In this document: in pieces, positions 54,411-63,759 of the stretch
Layout of the letters: every line of letters begins with the position of its first letter
How positions within the stretch are numbered: the first letter of the stretch is position 1
Origin: Marinobacter sp. AC-23
GTDB lineage: Bacteria; Pseudomonadota; Gammaproteobacteria; Pseudomonadales; Oleiphilaceae
Direction of reading: 5' to 3'
Assembly: GCF_001858325.1 (NCBI RefSeq)
Contig: NZ_MBPP01000032.1
Location: 1 to 64,000 of the forward strand
Length of the DNA stretch: 64,000 nt
Notes under the pieces: model-generated
The model's database searches: none
Told to the model about the DNA's origin: nothing
The model's input: the letters and a program-made list of their open reading frames with translations, nothing else
Program-made: the position numbers and the translations under genes

Positions 54411-56510
54411 TCAGCCTTTGTTGGCCATCCAGTCTTCAAGTGTCTGGTTGCTCTCAACAAGCTTTGTCAACAAGGGTGCGGGGCTCCAATGGGCTTCACC
54501 GGTGCGGTTATAAAGATTCTCTACGCATTCATACACCGCTTTCAGGCCGCGACGACTTGCGTAGAACATCGGCCCACCCCGATAAGAAGGGAAGCCATAG
54601 CCATGCACGTAAACCGCGTCGATATCACTCGGGCGCTGGGCAATGCCTTCTTCAAGAATGCGGAAGCCTTCATTGATCAACGCCATCAGGTGCCGATCAA
54701 TGATTTCCTCATCGCTCAACTCGCGGCGCTTCACGCCATACTTACTCGCTTGTTCTTCGATGACCGCAAGTACTTCAGGGTCAGTAGAGCGGGCACGGGT
54801 TTTCGGGTCATAACGGTAATAGCCGGCACCGGTTTTTTGGCCCAGCCGCCCCATTTCAACCAGTGTGTCAGCGATCACATAGCTGCGAGGATCGCCCTTT
54901 TGTGCAACCGTCAGTGCCTGTCGCGACTTGTAGCCAATATCCAGCCCTGACAGATCACCCACTGCCAAGGGGCCCATGGCCATACCAAAGTAGGTCAGCA
55001 CACCATCAACTTGCTCAGGCTCAGCGCCCTCAATCATGCAAAGCTGGGCTTCGCGCGCATACTGCCGCAGCATCCGATTGCCAATGAACCCGAAACAGAC
55101 CCCTGCCAGCACCGGCACCTTGCCCATGCGTTTGCCCAGGGCCATGGCGGTGGCGATAACGTCGTCAGCGGTCTTATCGGCACGAACAACTTCCAGCAAT
55201 CGCATAACGTTCGCTGGACTGAAGAAATGCAGCCCCACCACATCCTGAGGACGTGAGGTCACCGCCGCAATCTCGTCGATATCCAGATACGAGGTGTTGG
55301 ACGCCAGAATCGCACCGGCTTTGCAGACCTGATCCAAATGGCCAAACACCTGTCGTTTCACATCCATACTTTCAAACACCGCCTCAATCACCAGATCGGC
55401 ACTGGCCAGGGCTTCATAATCGGTGGTGCCCGAAATCAACGCCTGACGCGCGGCCGCTTGTTCCTGTGACAGCTTGCCTTTGCTAACAGTGATCCCGTAA
55501 TTCTTGCCAATCAGCGTCAAGCCCGCGTCCAAACCATCCTGATTGAGTTCCAGCAGAGTCACGGGGATACCTGCATTGGCAAACGACATCGCAATCCCGC
55601 CGCCCATGGTGCCGCCACCAATCACTGCCACCCGTTCAATACTTCGCGGCACAGTGGTTTTGTTCAGCCCCAGAACCTTCGGTGCCTGACGCTCGGCAAA
55701 GAAAATGTGCCGTAACGCAGCCGATTGCTCTGACTGTGTACGCTCGACGAAACAGGCGCGCTCATACACCAAGCCTTCATCGAACGGCTTCGCCATAGCG
55801 GCCTCAACACAGTCGACGATTATCTGGGGCGATTCCTGCCCCCGCTTGCGCTTACCAAGCATGGAGCGATAGGCCGCAAAGGCTTCGCCATCAAAGCTGT
55901 CTGCCGGAATCGACATATCCCGGATGCGCCGAGGCCCCGTGCCACCGGCTACCAGCTCACGGGCATACGCCAGCGCCGCCTCTTCAACAGGTTCCTCAAG
56001 GATTCGGTCGATCAGCCCTAGTGACAGAGCCTTCCGGGCGGTAATTTTCTGCCCGCCGGTCATCATATCCAGAGCCGCCTGTGCACCAATCAATCGGGGT
56101 ACCCGCTGGGTACCACCGGCGCCAGGTATCAGCCCAAGCGTCACTTCGGGCAGCCCGACCGTCGCCGATGCCAGCGCACAGCGGTAATGACAACTCAGCG
56201 TCAGTTCAAAACCACCGCCCAGAGCTGTGCCATGGATGGCGGCAATCACCGGCTTTTCCGAGGCCTCAATCGCCGCATTTACCTGGGGCAAAGAGGGGGC
56301 TTCGATCGGCTTACCGAATTCACTGATATCCGACCCGGCAACAAAAGTACGTCCTTCGCACAGAATAACAACGGCTTGGGAATCGTCTGCCTGCGCCTTG
56401 GTGATGGCCTCCAGCAGGCCATTACGAACACCGTGAGAAAGCGCGTTCACCGGCGGATTATTGATCGTAATAACACCCAGCTCGTCGACTCGATGATAAG
56501 AAACCAACAT
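54411..56510 (-). CDS. Fused enoyl-CoA hydratase/3-hydroxyacyl-CoA dehydrogenase
   Basis: A 699-residue bifunctional enzyme (FadB/FadJ alpha-like). The hydratase half (to about 190) has both catalytic Glu, in LGGGFELTLSCHYRCALA and GLPEVTLGLIPGAGGTQRVP. The dehydrogenase half starts with the NAD motif VAVIGGGTMGGGIAMSFANA and carries the catalytic His in VVGLHFFSPANVM. It performs the hydration and oxidation steps of beta-oxidation. No thiolase is adjacent, so the last step would come from elsewhere. Followed in gene order by IclR copy 2. Confidence 0.93.
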   Translation of the reverse strand: MLVSYHRVDELGVITINNPPVNALSHGVRNGLLEAITKAQADDSQAVVILCEGRTFVAGSDISEFGKPIEAPSLPQVNAAIEASEKPVIAAIHGTALGGGFELTLSCHYRCALASATVGLPEVTLGLIPGAGGTQRVPRLIGAQAALDMMTGGQKITARKALSLGLIDRILEEPVEEAALAYARELVAGGTGPRRIRDMSIPADSFDGEAFAAYRSMLGKRKRGQESPQIIVDCVEAAMAKPFDEGLVYERACFVERTQSEQSAALRHIFFAERQAPKVLGLNKTTVPRSIERVAVIGGGTMGGGIAMSFANAGIPVTLLELNQDGLDAGLTLIGKNYGITVSKGKLSQEQAAARQALISGTTDYEALASADLVIEAVFESMDVKRQVFGHLDQVCKAGAILASNTSYLDIDEIAAVTSRPQDVVGLHFFSPANVMRLLEVVRADKTADDVIATAMALGKRMGKVPVLAGVCFGFIGNRMLRQYAREAQLCMIEGAEPEQVDGVLTYFGMAMGPLAVGDLSGLDIGYKSRQALTVAQKGDPRSYVIADTLVEMGRLGQKTGAGYYRYDPKTRARSTDPEVLAVIEEQASKYGVKRRELSDEEIIDRHLMALINEGFRILEEGIAQRPSDIDAVYVHGYGFPSYRGGPMFYASRRGLKAVYECVENLYNRTGEAHWSPAPLLTKLVESNQTLEDWMANKG

Positions 56511-56593
56511 AAATAAGGCTCTCCTGTGGGGTAAAATGGCAAGCGCCGCGCTTTAGGTCTCGGCGCCTGTCCATGGAGAAAAAATTGGGTGAA

Positions 56594-57817
56594 CTATAGG
56601 ACACCGCCGGCGCGGAGCAATGCGATATCTTCCGGCGACTTGTTCAGCAAACGCTGAAGAACAGACTCGGTGTCTTCGCCCAGCAGCGGGGGCGCTTTGC
56701 GATAGGTTTGCTGGGTTTTGGAAAATTTAATCGGATTGGCAATACCCGGCACTTTCCCCAACTGCGGATGCTCCAACTCAATCTTCATATCGCGGGCTTT
56801 CACCTGCGGGTCGTCAAAAACTTCCGCAATGTTTTGAATGGGGCCGCAGGGGACATGAACACTCACCAAATCGTCCATCCATTCCCGACTGCTTCGGGCG
56901 CGGGTGCGCTCGCAGATTTTGCCAACCATCTCTTCCCGATGCAGCACACGCTGAGGATTGGTAGCAAAGCGAACATCCTCGGCCATTTCCGGACAGCCCA
57001 GTGCTTTGCACAAACGCTGAAATTGGCCGTCGTTGCCGACCGCGATAATCACTTGGCCGTCCTCGGTGGGAAACGGCTGATAAGGCGCAAGATTCGGGTG
57101 ATATTCCCCGGTACGCCCAGGCACTTTGCCACTGCAAAAATAATTCAGCGCCTGATTTGCCAGCCAGCTGACCTGTACATCCAACAACGCCATATCGATG
57201 TGCTGGCCCTCGCCGGTTTTGGTCCGGTGATGAATGGCCGACAAAATCGCAATGACTGCGTTCATGCCCGTGGTTAGATCGGCTACCGCCATGCCGACCC
57301 TCTGGGGCCCGGCTCCGGGCTGCCCATCGGCGACACCGGTAATGCTCATCAGCCCGGATTGCGCCTGGATCAAATAATCGTAGCCGGCGTCGTTGGCCAT
57401 TGGGCCGGTGTGGCCAAAGCCGGTAACAGAGCAGTACACCAGACCGGGGTTTATCTTGGCCATATCGGCATAACCCAGGCCTTTTTTATCCAGACCACCG
57501 GTTTTAAAGTTCTCGACCAACACGTCACACTCAACAGCCAACTCCCGTATCAGGGTCTGCCCTTCCTGGCTTCCGATATCCACCGTCACCGAGTGTTTAC
57601 CCCGGTTGGCAGACAGGTAGTAGGCTGACTGTTTGGTGGGGTTGCCCTGCTCATCCTTTAGCCACGGAGGCCCCCAATGCCGGGTGTCATCGCCCAAACC
57701 TGGACGCTCAATTTTGATGACTTCCGCGCCCAGGTCCGCCAGGATCTGGGTGCACCATGGGCCCGCCATAACGCGGGACAAATCAAGCACACGAATACCT
57801 GACAATGGACCGGACAT
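56594..57817 (-). CDS. CaiB/BaiF-type (class III) CoA-transferase
   Basis: A 407-residue CoA-transferase. The N-terminus SGIRVLDLSRVMAGPWCTQI and KIERPGLGDDTRHWGPPWL match the family, and the catalytic Asp is in MAVADLTTGMNAV. Class III enzymes move CoA from succinyl-CoA or another donor to a carboxylic acid, so here it probably activates the imported acid. It is 14 bases downstream of the acyl-CoA dehydrogenase and 83 before the hydratase/dehydrogenase. Confidence 0.93.
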   Translation of the reverse strand: MSGPLSGIRVLDLSRVMAGPWCTQILADLGAEVIKIERPGLGDDTRHWGPPWLKDEQGNPTKQSAYYLSANRGKHSVTVDIGSQEGQTLIRELAVECDVLVENFKTGGLDKKGLGYADMAKINPGLVYCSVTGFGHTGPMANDAGYDYLIQAQSGLMSITGVADGQPGAGPQRVGMAVADLTTGMNAVIAILSAIHHRTKTGEGQHIDMALLDVQVSWLANQALNYFCSGKVPGRTGEYHPNLAPYQPFPTEDGQVIIAVGNDGQFQRLCKALGCPEMAEDVRFATNPQRVLHREEMVGKICERTRARSSREWMDDLVSVHVPCGPIQNIAEVFDDPQVKARDMKIELEHPQLGKVPGIANPIKFSKTQQTYRKAPPLLGEDTESVLQRLLNKSPEDIALLRAGGVL

Positions 57818-57831
57818 AAATAACTCCTGGA

Positions 57832-58991
57832 TTAATGCGTGTTTTGGGCGTTACGAATCATCTGCTTGGCGATAACCAATTGCTGAATCTGTGAGGTGCC
57901 CTCGTACAAACGGAACAGTCGCACATCGCGGTAAAAACGCTCAACACAGTACTCGCTGATATAGCCCGCACCACCGTGTACCTGCACAGCGCGATCGGCA
58001 ACCCGACCCACCATTTCTGTACAATAGAGTTTACAGCTGGCTGCATTCATTGAGGTCGACTCTCCGGCATCAAAAGACCGCGCGGTCGCTTCAACCATAC
58101 ACTTACCGGCGTAATATTCCGTCTGGCTATCGGCCAGCATCGCCTGAACCAACTGGAAGTTGGCGATTTCAGTGCCAAACTGCTTACGCTGAGTGGCGTA
58201 GCTGGCACTTTCATCAATCAGGCGCTTGGCGGTTCCAACACTCAGGGCACTGATGTGCAACCGGCCCCGGTCGAGTACTTTCATTGCAGTTTTGAAGCCT
58301 TGGCCTTCTTTGCCGCCAATCAGAGCATCGGCCGAAACTCGCACATTGTCGAAGATGACGTCGCAGGTATGCGCGCCTTTTTGGCCCATTTTCTTATCCG
58401 GCTACCCAGAGAAATGCCCGCCAAAGTCGCATCTACCAGGAAGGCTGAAACGCCACGACCACCTTCTTCACGGGTGCCAGTTCTGGCCATCACCGTAAAC
58501 ACGCCGGCGCGGGTAGCGTTTGTGATAAAACGCTTGCTGCCATTGATGACGTACTCATCGCCCTCGCGACGGGCACTGGTCATCACCGAGCCGGCGTCCG
58601 AACCGGCATCGGCCTCGGTCAGCGCGAAAGATCCGATTAGCTCACCGCTGGCCAGTTTGGGTAAGTATTGAGCTTTTTGCTCCGGGGTGCCATCAATCAC
58701 AATACCCTGGGAGCCAATACCAACGTTGGTGCCAAATGTGGATCGGAACACCGGCGAGGTGTAGCCCATTTCCTGAATGATAGCCCCCTCTTCCGCCATA
58801 CTCAGACCCAGGCCGCCAAATTCCTCGGGAATCGACAAGCCAAACAGGCCCATCTCTTTCATTTCGCTGATCACGTCCTCGGGGATGAGATCTTCTTCGG
58901 CAACCTGCATCTCCAGAGGAATCAGACGGTCACGCACGTAACGGCGAACACTGTCGACAAATTGGTTCAGAGTTTCTTGGTCAAGTGCCAT
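57832..58991 (-). CDS. Acyl-CoA dehydrogenase (one frameshift)
   Basis: About 386 residues after repair, the normal length. The first part reads MALDQETLNQFVDSVRRYVR to FALTEADAGSDAGSVMTS and GVSAFLVDATLAGISLG, then breaks near 58403. The next frame continues MGQKGAHTCDVIFDNVRV, QFGTEIANFQLVQAML and VQVHGGAGYISEY, the FAD-binding and C-terminal helices. One base restored in GTAGCC gives LGKPDKKMGQKG. ATG at 58991 is chosen because GGAGG is five bases upstream. It is the first oxidation of the operon; the substrate is a CoA ester. Confidence 0.92.
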
Positions 58992-59119
58992 CACGGCCTC
59001 CATAATTTTTGCGAGATCACCAAGCTGTCCAAGGAAGGAACAGTGATGTATTGGAAACTAACGCCCAAAAGCGCTGCTATTAGGTACTTCTAAGGCATTT
59101 CAGATTTCAGATATCTCAA

Positions 59120-60459
59120 TCAGGAGGAAACAAGCACAACGGTTGCACTCAGGCAGCTACTTAGCACCAGAAAGAGAAACGAATAAGACAGATTCCAGCG
59201 ATATGCGGCCACTCGGGCGCTATAACCGGTGAACCGTTCAAGCAATAGGGCATTGGCGGAATATGGCGTGCCGGCGACGGTGATACCCCACCCGGTCACC
59301 ATGGCAATACCCAGCCCCGCCAACGAAGCCTCGGGCCAGATAGGCCCAACACTCCGCCAACAACGGTAGCCGTTACGATGGGGTTAACGCCCATGGTTCC
59401 CCCGACATAAAACAACCAAGGAATACAAAACGCAGCGACCGAGTAACCCCAACCCGGCAGCGCAAAATCCGAGCCCAGAAAATTCAGCGCTGTGACCGCC
59501 AATGCGCCACCCAGAAAAGAAGCGCCACCCATGATCGCCAGTTCGTTGGCCACATTGGCCATCGAGGGCAGAGCCACAGTGCCCACCATTATTCGCGTGG
59601 CCAAAAGGTGAAGCACCACCACGGTCAGGCAGCTCAAAGTCACTGCCTGGGAGTACTTTAAGCCTGCAAAAGTATTAAGCGCATAAGCTTCCAACGTAAT
59701 AAACAGCGCTAGGCCGATAAACCGTATCCAGGGCCAGAACGCAGAGCAATCGTCATTGCCATGTTCGTCCATAGACGCCACAGAAGACGGAACAGTGTCT
59801 TCTTTCTCGCGGAACCATACGCCAACCAACAGGTAGGTAACGGCGAACGGTATGCTCCAAGCCAGCAGCGTCCAACTGGCAAGGCCCGGCAATAGTGTGA
59901 CCGTCATCACTACCGCAATCGACAGGGGTGACCCCATGGGCGAAGCGCTAAACCCACGGATAACGGCGCGCGACGCATTGCGGGTTGCAGCGTCATCGCC
60001 GACGTTCTCTACCTGTTTCCCGATCATCGTGGCCACAAGCCCTACAGACCCAAAATTCAGCGGGATCGCCAGCACTCCAGTACCAAGACTTAACCCCAGA
60101 TAGCGGGTCGCGGAACGCCCGCTGAATAAGCTCCTGGAAATAGTATTTAGGTCTTTCGACGAACTGAGAACCGCAGATAGCAGCATCACCGCGAGAACCA
60201 AACCTGCGATTCCAGCCATACTTTGAACAGCACTGGTGAGAACCTCGGGCGCCGACCACAATGCGAAAACACTGACCACCAAAATCAATGATGCGATCAC
60301 CCGAGCGACGGTGCGCAGCTGGCCCCATCCCAGAAAAATTACCGCACAAGCCAGCAACACCACCACAGAAGAGGTACCTGGCAAAAACGCCACCGCGCCA
60401 AAACCCAGAGCCGTATAGGCAAGACCCGAGCGTATGCGAGAAAGCGTCATTGCCATCAC
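59120..60459 (-). CDS. Unassigned polytopic permease (one frameshift)
   Basis: About 446 residues after repair, with at least ten hydrophobic segments (LLACAVIFLGWGQ, VFALWSAPEVL, IGLALFITLEAYAL, GWGYSVAAFCIPWLFYVGGT). Conserved-looking loops are GVLAIPLNFGSVGLVATMIG and GFSASPMGSPLSIAVVMTVT, and ITVAGTPYSANALLLERFTG near the end. Two repeat-like halves with re-entrant GSP/GTP loops suggest an ion-coupled organic-anion transporter, possibly a GntP- or citrate-type carrier, but I cannot assign the family. GGG read as GG at 59343-59344 explains the break. First gene of the operon, divergent from a LysR gene. Confidence 0.7.
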
Positions 60460-60622
60460 TGGGACACCGGCACACCTACTTCGCTTTCTCCACCCAAGAT
60501 ATAGCGAAACCCACTCAAACCCTCATTTTCGGCAATCAGGTTGATCCTACTCATAAGGTCGTCTCGTGGCTGGCTTTTATAATTGACCAGCACGATAGCA
60601 CCCCAAAAAAAATGCCGCTATT

Positions 60623-60637
60623 ATATACTTTGTATAT
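60623..60637. promoter_or_regulatory. Palindrome ATATACtttGTATAT (candidate LysR box)
   Basis: A perfect 6-3-6 palindrome in the 221-base gap between the permease and the divergent LysR gene. It fits the T-N11-A LysR consensus (T at 60624, A at 60636). It is 44 bases upstream of the LysR start and 164 from the permease start. Regulation of both divergent units from here is inferred. Confidence 0.5.
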
Positions 60638-60680
60638 GTCCCATCTAATTTTTATATGCCTCTCCGAACGAGGACAATCT

Positions 60681-61682
60681 ATGTCTTTTCAATTAAAAAT
60701 CGACCTTCGTCAGCTCAATACATTTCTGACGATTGCCAAGGTCGGCAGTTTCAGCCGTGCCTCAGAAAAGTTGTACGTTGCTCAACCCGCGCTCAGTCGA
60801 CAAATCCGTTTGATGGAGGAGGCCTTAAACACCGAGGTCTTCGTACGCCATGGTCGTGGCGTCGCGCTAACCGTTGCTGGCGAACTGCTTTACGAAAAAG
60901 CCATGACTATTTTTCAAGATCTGGAACGCACCCAGGCATCCATTGCGGCCATAGCTGGTGAAGTCACCGGGCAAATTGTTCTGGGCATGCTACCTACCGC
61001 AGCGGACGCATTTTCCGGGAGCATCATTGAGGAGTATCACCGCAAATACCCACGGGTCAGGCTGTCGGTAAAATCCGCCATGAGTGGCACTTTGCAGCAG
61101 ATGGTGTCGCAGCACCGGGTGGATCTTGCGATCACCTACAACCACGGCAAACAAAAGCATGTGCAACACACACCCTTGATCGAAGAGCGCCTTTGCCTGA
61201 TATCCCCGCCGATGAGTGAAATGGCCAAACGCCAGACCATTTCTCTGGAAGAAGTGCTTGATCTCCCTCTGGTGATGCCTGAGGAAAAGCACGGATTGAG
61301 GGAACTATTGGAAAAAGAGGCCGTGAAACATCAGAAAAAGCTTCAGCTAGCTATTGAGGTCAATGCTTGGCCACTGATGACAGATCTGGTGAAGCGTGGC
61401 CTGGGGTATACGGTTCTCTCCTACGCCTCGGTGTACGAAATGGTCATGCGCAAAGAGGTGGTAGCAATTCCAATTAGCACCCCGGAGCTTCACCGTTCCC
61501 TGGCCATTGTGACACCAAGAGACCTGCCGCCTTCTCTTGCGACTCTAAAACTCGCCGAAATCATCATGCAACACGTTACCCATCAGGTTGAAGACGGCAT
61601 TTGGAAAGGACGGCCTCTATTTGGCAAAAATGCTTTAGACAGCCTTAGTGCACCGACCGATTATGGCCTAGCCGAGGTCTGA
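60681..61682 (+). CDS. LysR-family regulator, CbL/Nac-like
   Basis: A 333-residue LysR protein: IDLRQLNTFLTIAKVGSFSR, YVAQPALSRQIRLMEEALNT, and an effector domain with GEVTGQIVLGMLPTAADAF. ATG at 60681 gives the standard start; upstream in-frame codons to 60288 overlap the permease region and are not conserved. Divergent from the permease-acyl-CoA dehydrogenase operon and followed by the porin, which it may also control. Confidence 0.9.
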   Translation: MSFQLKIDLRQLNTFLTIAKVGSFSRASEKLYVAQPALSRQIRLMEEALNTEVFVRHGRGVALTVAGELLYEKAMTIFQDLERTQASIAAIAGEVTGQIVLGMLPTAADAFSGSIIEEYHRKYPRVRLSVKSAMSGTLQQMVSQHRVDLAITYNHGKQKHVQHTPLIEERLCLISPPMSEMAKRQTISLEEVLDLPLVMPEEKHGLRELLEKEAVKHQKKLQLAIEVNAWPLMTDLVKRGLGYTVLSYASVYEMVMRKEVVAIPISTPELHRSLAIVTPRDLPPSLATLKLAEIIMQHVTHQVEDGIWKGRPLFGKNALDSLSAPTDYGLAEV

Positions 61683-61878
61683 ACTTACCTCAACGTCTAA
61701 ATGATCAAGGTGAGCTATAACATTAAGGTATACCCACGATCCAATTTAGATAATTGTCTGAATGATTTCATACTGATAATTTTCCGCCGCCTATTGTATC
61801 CAGGCGGAGGATGACCGGTTCATAAGGTGCCACCGCCCTGCGGCAATAGAAAAAATAACATTGATAAAGGCACCAACG

Positions 61879-63018
61879 ATGACAAAGAACACCCGGTTCC
61901 CCGCAGTAAAACTATTTTCTGGCATCCTGATTCTGGGTTTAGCCAATGCTGCCAGCGCAGTTGAGATCAAAACAGATGACGCCAAGTTTGATATCTATGG
62001 CTTCGCTCGACTGAACGCGTCCTATGATATCAACGAAGATATCAGCAAAAGCAATGGCACCCGTTCTGGCGATTTCAGTCAGATCAACACGGGAAGCGCG
62101 GAAGATAGCGAAGCATCTGGTTACTTCGGAGCCGATGCCGTGCAGTCCCGCCTGGGTGTTCGCACCACCATGGCCTCTGGCGTGCAAGTTACTGTAGAGG
62201 GTGATTTCCGGGGCGGTAGCAGCGGTGGCGAACTCCGCCTACGTCATGCCTACGGCGAATACGGCAACTGGTTGATGGGGCGCACCTGGTCTAACTACAA
62301 CAGCTTTGTCGGCAACACCTCTGTTCTGGAAATGGATGGCGTGGCAGGTCACGCCGGGCTCTACAGCAGAACGGCCCAGGTTCGTTACACCCGCGGCAAT
62401 TTCTCGTTCGCCGTAGAAGATCCAAAATCCAAGATCCTGGAGCAAGACTCCAAAACCGGTTTGCCAACGCTAACAGCCCGTTACGAAGACAAGGTGGGCG
62501 CACTGAGCTTTGCTTCTGCTGCACTGATTCAGGAAGTCAGTTACGACACCGGCGCCAAAGACCGCTCGTCGATTGGCTATGCTCTCTTTGGCGCGGCTAA
62601 ATTCCAGGTGACCGATGCCGTCAGTATTCAAGGTAATGCCAACTACACCGATGGTGCCAACGGCTATCTTTGGCGCTCTGGCACAAACTACTACGGTGAA
62701 GATGCCTATCTGAAGAACGACAGCATAGAAACCATTGTTGGTTACAGTGCCAACCTGGGCACCACCATCAAGATTGGCCCGGGTGCACTCAGCGCGGTAT
62801 ACGGCGTGGTAACCATGGACTGGGACGATGCAGTGGACGATGCTTTGAGCGTTGGTGATAAGCACGAACGCAATACCAACGCCTTTCTGACGTACAAGTG
62901 GAGCCCGGTGAAAAGCGTTATGCTGGGAGTAGAGTATGGACGCTACGAAGTGAAGAAAGTGAACGGCGATGATGGCGATGCCAATCGCTTGATGTTCGCT
63001 GCGCAATACAACTTCTGA
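61879..63018 (+). CDS. DcaP-like trimeric outer-membrane porin
   Basis: A 379-residue porin. Signal peptide LFSGILILGLANAASAVEIK, mature start FDIYGFARLNASYDIN (the FxxYGFxRLxAxYD pattern of DcaP-type porins), and a terminal Phe (LMFAAQYNF) for BAM recognition. DcaP porins pass dicarboxylates and other negatively charged organics. ATG at 61879 is preceded by AAAGG; TTG at 61861 is less likely. Located next to the TctCBA and CoA-transferase cluster, it completes an outer-to-inner membrane uptake route for an acid. Confidence 0.8.
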   Translation: MTKNTRFPAVKLFSGILILGLANAASAVEIKTDDAKFDIYGFARLNASYDINEDISKSNGTRSGDFSQINTGSAEDSEASGYFGADAVQSRLGVRTTMASGVQVTVEGDFRGGSSGGELRLRHAYGEYGNWLMGRTWSNYNSFVGNTSVLEMDGVAGHAGLYSRTAQVRYTRGNFSFAVEDPKSKILEQDSKTGLPTLTARYEDKVGALSFASAALIQEVSYDTGAKDRSSIGYALFGAAKFQVTDAVSIQGNANYTDGANGYLWRSGTNYYGEDAYLKNDSIETIVGYSANLGTTIKIGPGALSAVYGVVTMDWDDAVDDALSVGDKHERNTNAFLTYKWSPVKSVMLGVEYGRYEVKKVNGDDGDANRLMFAAQYNF

Positions 63019-63050
63019 TACCCCACTAGCTAACCCTTCGCTACGATAGA

Positions 63051-63086
63051 CCAGGCAGCTAAACTCTCGCTGGCTGCCTGGTTATT
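63051..63086 (+). terminator. Terminator after the porin gene
   Basis: CCAGGCAGC (63051-63059) pairs with GCTGCCTGG (63073-63081) and TTATT follows. It begins 32 bases after the porin stop. Confidence 0.7.
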
Positions 63087-63115
63087 ACCTTTTCCGTAAC
63101 CTTCAGAACAGCGTG

Positions 63116-63571
63116 TCAGCGAGTTGCAGCCTTAGCAAAACCCGCCAGCGCGCTGCTCACTTTTTTCACAACCGCATCACAGCCTTCAATAGCATGCCTG
63201 GCCTTCAGGTACTCCGGATCGTTATAGCCCAGCCATACCTGGCCATTCTCGTCTTCCCATATCAGCGCCTTTTGCGGAAGATCTACCGCAACACTCTGCG
63301 CACACTGCATCAGAGGCGTACCTACCTTGGGGTTGCCAAAAATCACGAGCTCGGTTGGCCGCAGATCCATACCTGCGGATTCAGCTCCCGCCGCGTGATC
63401 GATCCGGTTCATAATTTTCATACCCTTTTCGTTCAAGGCAGCTTCAAGTTTATCCGCTGTAGTCACTACGCTATGATTACTTTTAACGGCGATTAGTCCG
63501 TCTGCAGCCATAGCAAGGCCCGAACAAAGCGATAAAATGAGGGGTAAGGCAATCATCCTGAAAGCGCTCAT
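63116..63571 (-). CDS. DUF302-domain exported protein
   Basis: A 151-residue protein with a signal peptide (LPLILSLCSGLAMAADG) and a DUF302 domain: SVVTTADKLEAALNEKGMKI, MDLRPTELVIFGNPKVGTPL, IWEDENGQVWLGYNDP. DUF302 folds like a small alpha-beta sandwich with a groove, often near redox or sulfur genes; no activity is established. Two Cys (QCAQS, EGCDA) may form a bridge. Convergent with the porin. Confidence 0.82.
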   Translation of the reverse strand: MSAFRMIALPLILSLCSGLAMAADGLIAVKSNHSVVTTADKLEAALNEKGMKIMNRIDHAAGAESAGMDLRPTELVIFGNPKVGTPLMQCAQSVAVDLPQKALIWEDENGQVWLGYNDPEYLKARHAIEGCDAVVKKVSSALAGFAKAATR

Positions 63572-63759
63572 GGAACGTGTCCTCTAATATGAAATGTGAA
63601 TCTCATAATAGACTACTCAAGCCCTGCTGCGGGAGCCAGATAACAAATCGGGAGTTTGTTCTGATCCATCTACGCGTTATTACGTATAAGAAACATGTCT
63701 CGCTATTAACCAAGACCGCCAACAAGGAGCGCAGCCCAGCCCATGGGCCACAAACCGCT

